DNA of 64,000 nucleotides from Firmicutes bacterium HGW-Firmicutes-15. Its GTDB lineage: Bacteria; Bacillota; Syntrophomonadia; Syntrophomonadales; Syntrophomonadaceae. The stretch covers positions 1 through 64,000 of the forward strand of contig PHAA01000001.1 in assembly GCA_002840245.1 (NCBI GenBank), given 5' to 3'. Made by a program: the position numbers and the translations under genes. Positions 60,389 through 64,000 of the stretch are shown here, one piece after another (the first letter of the stretch is position 1; each line of letters opens with the position of its first letter). A model generated the notes under the pieces. That model was given only the letters and a program-made list of their open reading frames with translations, made no database searches and had not been told where the DNA came from.

Positions 60389-60475
60389 GGGACTTTCAAG
60401 GAAAAAAAAGGCAGCACGAAGTATGCGCTACGAAAAAAACCGGAGCGAATGACTCGTTTATTTCTTTATAGCCCC
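60389..60475. repeat. Degenerate, internally deleted copy of the dispersed palindromic repeat (reverse orientation)
   Basis: GGGACTTTCAAGG ... AAACCGGAGCGAATGACTCGTTTATTTCTTTATAGCCCC; matches the reverse complement of copies 1 and 2. Confidence 0.7.
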
Positions 60476-60523
60476 TTACTCCTTGTCCAGATATACACAA
60501 GCAGTTTTTCTGGACGAGATTAC

Positions 60524-60532
60524 TTTTCCACA
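60524..60532 (+). promoter_or_regulatory. Candidate DnaA box upstream of dnaA
   Basis: TTTTCCACA (1 mismatch to TTATCCACA); ATATACACA at 60491-60499 nearby. Confidence 0.5.
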
Positions 60533-60553
60533 AACATACAGGAGGCTTTATTA

Positions 60554-61855
60554 ATGTCCGTAGATTTTGACTATGCAGCCATATGGGACAAGGTTTTACA
60601 ATCCTTTCGCAATGAAATTGGCGCCACCAGTTTTGATATCTGGTTTCCCCAGGTTACCTATAACACTTTTCGTCACGATAAACTCTATATTATGGTTCCC
60701 AATACGCTTACTCTGGAATGGATTGAATCTCGTTACCTGGAAGCCCTCCAAAATAACTTTAGGGATCTGAGTAAACAGAATATATCTTTGATCCTTATAA
60801 CTGAGCCGATTGTGGAAAAGGATGGGTATATCTCTCCCCTTAACTCTAAATACACATTTAACACCTTTGTGGTAGGTAACAGCAACCGCTTTGCCCACGC
60901 TGCCTGCTATGCAGTGGGTGAGGCTCCTGCACGTGCCTATAACCCTCTTTTTATATATGGAGGGGTGGGACTGGGTAAAACCCATCTAATGCATGCTATC
61001 GCCCATCGAATACTGGCTAACAATCCTTCTTTTTCGGTGAAGTATGTCTCTTCCGAGCAGTTTACCAATGAACTAATCTCTGCCATTAAGGACGATTCTA
61101 CTCCCGCTTTCCGTAACAAATATAGAAATATTGACGTTCTTTTAATAGACGATATCCAGTTCCTAGCTGGCAAAGAAAGAACCCAGGAAGAATTTTTTCA
61201 TACTTTCAACACTTTATACGAAGCCAATAAACAGGTGGTAATCTCCAGTGATCGGCCGCCTCGCAATATACCTACTTTAGAGGATCGCCTGCGCTCTCGT
61301 TTTGAATGGGGATTAATAACCGATATTCAGATCCCCGACCTGGAAACCCGCATCGCTATCCTGCGGAAAAAGGCACAAAATGAAGATTTAAATGTTCCTT
61401 ATGATGTATTGGATTACATAGCTAATTATATAGATAATAATATACGGGAATTAGAAGGCGCTCTAGTTCGATTAGTAGCCTTTGCCACCATTAATAAGCG
61501 CCCTCTAAATATGGAAACTGCCACCGAAGCATTAAAAGATATTTTACCGCCTCCCCGACCTAAAAAAATAACCATAGAATGCATTCAAAAAGAAGTCTGC
61601 AAATTCTATGGTCTAAATTTAACCGAATTACTCTCTAAAAAAAGAAACAAACAGCTGGTATACCCTCGTCAAATTGCTATGTTTCTGTGTCGAAAACTGA
61701 CAGATGCTTCTTTTCCTCTGATCGGTGACCAATTTGGCGGAAGAGATCATACTACTGTAATGCACTCAGTAGACAAAATAGAAAAGGAGAAACTTGAAAG
61801 CCAAGAATTAATGGCAACTCTGGAAAAACTGCGTAAACAACTAGACCCCAACTAA
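60554..61855 (+). CDS. dnaA: Chromosomal replication initiator protein DnaA (start corrected from track 60449)
   Basis: GGAGG at 60541 before ATG 60554; LFIYGGVGLGKTHLMHAI, FGGRDHTTVMHSVDKI. Confidence 0.97.
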   Translation: MSVDFDYAAIWDKVLQSFRNEIGATSFDIWFPQVTYNTFRHDKLYIMVPNTLTLEWIESRYLEALQNNFRDLSKQNISLILITEPIVEKDGYISPLNSKYTFNTFVVGNSNRFAHAACYAVGEAPARAYNPLFIYGGVGLGKTHLMHAIAHRILANNPSFSVKYVSSEQFTNELISAIKDDSTPAFRNKYRNIDVLLIDDIQFLAGKERTQEEFFHTFNTLYEANKQVVISSDRPPRNIPTLEDRLRSRFEWGLITDIQIPDLETRIAILRKKAQNEDLNVPYDVLDYIANYIDNNIRELEGALVRLVAFATINKRPLNMETATEALKDILPPPRPKKITIECIQKEVCKFYGLNLTELLSKKRNKQLVYPRQIAMFLCRKLTDASFPLIGDQFGGRDHTTVMHSVDKIEKEKLESQELMATLEKLRKQLDPN

Positions 61856-61929
61856 AGCAATAAAAAGAGCTTTTTACCAACAGCTTTGTCGACAGGCTTC
61901 AGCATATACGGACTGAGCGTTAGCGATCC

Positions 61930-61962
61930 TTTTACACATTATACACACTACTACTACTATTA
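61930..61962 (+). promoter_or_regulatory. oriC: Putative oriC unwinding module: two abutting DnaA boxes plus DnaA-trio run
   Basis: TTTTACACA-TTATACACA-CTACTACTACTATTA then AT-rich TTTATTAATAATTAAATAAAAA, in the dnaA-dnaN gap. Confidence 0.8.
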
Positions 61963-62011
61963 CGGCGGTCTGTTTATTAATAATTAAATAAAAAGAGCGG
62001 AGGCAAGACCC

Positions 62012-63151
62012 ATGAAGTTTAATATCGAAAAAAAAGAAATATCAGCCCTTACCACTCTGGTTCATCGAGCAGCATCCAATAAAAATACGATCCCGGTCCT
62101 TTCTGGTTTACTTATTAAAGTATCCCATGATAAAGGCTTAACTATGACGGCAACAGATATGGAAATAGGTATACATTCTTCCACCTCCAACTTAGATATA
62201 TTAGAAGAAGGTGTAGTACTGGTAAATGCTAATTACTTTGCCGATTTTATTAAACTTCTTCCCGACACATTAATATCTTTTGATTTGAGTAAAGAAAATT
62301 CCAGACTTAACATTAGTTATGGACGTTCCTCAGGTAAGATAAATATATATAGAGATCATGACTATCCAGAATTACCTCTTAATAAAATGGAATTTAAGTT
62401 TTCAATTCCTCAAAAAATTCTTAAAGAAAGTCTTAAAAAGACTGCTTTTGCAGCGGCCGCAAATCATTTCCGCCAGGTTTTTACTGGAGTTCTATTTGAT
62501 ATATTAGCTGGTGGAATAATAAAAATAGTAGCTTCTGATACTCATAGATTAGCTTATTACTCTTATACTTTGGAACAAAAGGAAATAGAACCCTTTAATT
62601 TTGTTATTCCTATGAGAACCGTAAACGAATTACTTAGATTCTTAGATGATAGTCCAGAGACTATAAATATTGGTCTTTCAGAAAACAATGTTATTTTCTA
62701 TAAAGACGATTTTATTCTACTATCTCGCTTAATAGATGGTCAGTACCCTAACTATGAAACAGTAATTCCTGGTTCTTTCAGCACTAATTTTAATATTAAG
62801 ACTAGTATACTGGCCTCTAGCCTTGAAAGAGCTAAAATAATGCCTACAGACGATAAATTTAAAATTCAACATGTCCAACTATCATTGCAAGAAAATGATG
62901 CTATTTTAAATTCTTTTTCAGAAAGTATGGGAGAGATATCCGAAGTAATTGAAGATATTGAAATTGAAGGAGAAAAGGAAATAAAAATAGCCTTTAACAC
63001 CCATTATTTCTTAGAAGCAATCAAGGTTTTCGATGCAGAATGTGATAAAGTAAATATCAAATTATCGGGCTCTATGAGCGCAGCTATGATTAAAAATCCC
63101 GAAAAGGAGAACTACTTATATATATTAGTTCCCATGCGTACCAACAACTAA
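62012..63151 (+). CDS. dnaN: DNA polymerase III sliding clamp (beta subunit)
   Basis: 379 aa clamp; MKFNIEKKEISALTTLVHRAASNKNTIPVLSGLLI, C-terminal LYILVPMRTNN. Confidence 0.96.
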   Translation: MKFNIEKKEISALTTLVHRAASNKNTIPVLSGLLIKVSHDKGLTMTATDMEIGIHSSTSNLDILEEGVVLVNANYFADFIKLLPDTLISFDLSKENSRLNISYGRSSGKINIYRDHDYPELPLNKMEFKFSIPQKILKESLKKTAFAAAANHFRQVFTGVLFDILAGGIIKIVASDTHRLAYYSYTLEQKEIEPFNFVIPMRTVNELLRFLDDSPETINIGLSENNVIFYKDDFILLSRLIDGQYPNYETVIPGSFSTNFNIKTSILASSLERAKIMPTDDKFKIQHVQLSLQENDAILNSFSESMGEISEVIEDIEIEGEKEIKIAFNTHYFLEAIKVFDAECDKVNIKLSGSMSAAMIKNPEKENYLYILVPMRTNN

Positions 63152-63170
63152 GGGAGAGTGCCTATTTTAT

Positions 63171-64000
63171 TTGAAAATAAATAAACTACAGGTAAGAAAT
63201 TTTCGAAATCTTAAAAGAATAGAATATGAGCCTTCTCCTGGTATAAATGTTCTGGTTGGTGATAATGCCCAGGGTAAAACCAATCTATTAGAAGCTATTT
63301 TTGTATTGTCCACTGGGAATTCGTTCCGTAATGCTATAGATAGCAACTTGCTGAATTATGAAGCAGAAGGATATATTATAAAAAGCAACTATATTATTTC
63401 AGACCGTTGCATTGAAGCAAGCCTTCAATACCAAATAAATGGCTACAAAAAAGCTTTGATAAATAATAAAAAAAGCTCCCAGAAACATATCGATAGATTG
63501 AGAGTTGTTCTTTTTACACCGGATGATCTATTTTTAGTCAAAGGATCTCCATCGAAAAGGAGATCTTTTTTGGATTTCATCCTTAAGCAGTTATCGAATG
63601 AATATATTTTCAATCTTGATAACTATGCAGGAATTTTAAAAAAAAGAAATTTATTACTAAAAAAAGAGCAAACTACAGGCAAGGCCTTTGAAGTCATTAA
63701 TGAGGTTTTTATCGAAAATGCAATTCGCTTAGTTATTCAACGAATTAATTTTGTGAATATATTGGATGATATAAACCGATCCGTTTTTCGGGAAATTAAT
63801 GGTGGAATGAATGATATAAAAATTAGATATGCACTTTCTTTTGCGATAGATAGTGATAAAATTAATGTGGCCGTTTTACAGGATGCCTTAAGAAAAAACA
63901 TAGAAAAAAATATGAAAAGCGAAGTTCTTCGTAGGAAGACACTGACAGGACCGCACCTTGATGATCTTAATTTTTATCAAGATGGTCGTCTGGCACGTAC
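63171..64000 (+). CDS. recF: RecF (partial, truncated by window end; TTG start)
   Basis: Translation from TTG: MKINKLQVRNFRNLKRIEYEPSPGINVLVGDNAQGKTNLLEAIFVLSTGNSFR...; open to window end. Confidence 0.93.
   Translation, partial: MKINKLQVRNFRNLKRIEYEPSPGINVLVGDNAQGKTNLLEAIFVLSTGNSFRNAIDSNLLNYEAEGYIIKSNYIISDRCIEASLQYQINGYKKALINNKKSSQKHIDRLRVVLFTPDDLFLVKGSPSKRRSFLDFILKQLSNEYIFNLDNYAGILKKRNLLLKKEQTTGKAFEVINEVFIENAIRLVIQRINFVNILDDINRSVFREINGGMNDIKIRYALSFAIDSDKINVAVLQDALRKNIEKNMKSEVLRRKTLTGPHLDDLNFYQDGRLAR

Noticed and set aside
60449-60553. N-terminal extension of DnaA (MTRLFLYSPLLLVQIYTSSFSGRDYFSTNIQEAL...) in the ORF track
   Set aside because: The extension overlaps a degenerate intergenic repeat, and a good SD/ATG pair exists at 60541/60554 giving the conserved DnaA N-terminus.
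1-64000. CRISPR arrays, prophage, transposases, restriction or other defence islands
   Set aside because: No regularly spaced direct repeats, integrase/transposase ORFs or recognisable defence proteins were seen.

Overview
This window looks like the replication-origin region of an anaerobic, spore-former-type Firmicute. Protein content suggests Syntrophomonas or a relative; that assignment is inference from gene content and recall, not a database search. The right end carries the classic origin block recF-dnaN-dnaA | rpmH-rnpA-yidD-yidC-jag-mnmE-mnmG-rsmG-noc-parA-parB, with two parS sites. In the dnaA-dnaN gap there are abutting DnaA boxes followed by a DnaA-trio-like run. The rest of the window holds housekeeping genes (rlmH, htrA-like, murA, trxB, purA, lonC, rplI, rpsR, ssb, rpsF) and several accessory modules. 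These are: a SCIFF peptide/radical-SAM maturase pair, a TRAP transporter, an agrC-agrB-agrD-like peptide-signalling cluster without a nearby agrA, chemotaxis genes, a selenocysteine locus (selA-selB-selC plus a UGA-containing selD), a probable class IV PhaR-PhaC polyhydroxyalkanoate synthase, and a DUF1659/DUF2922/YvrJ trio. Several genes missing from the supplied ORF track were read directly from sequence: scfA, an AgrD-like peptide, rpmH, the selD N-terminus with Sec, the partial recF, a LivF-like ORF remnant, and three tRNAs including tRNA-Sec. A dispersed ~160-bp palindromic repeat occurs in two good copies and one or two degenerate ones. No CRISPR array, rRNA operon, prophage or transposase was seen.
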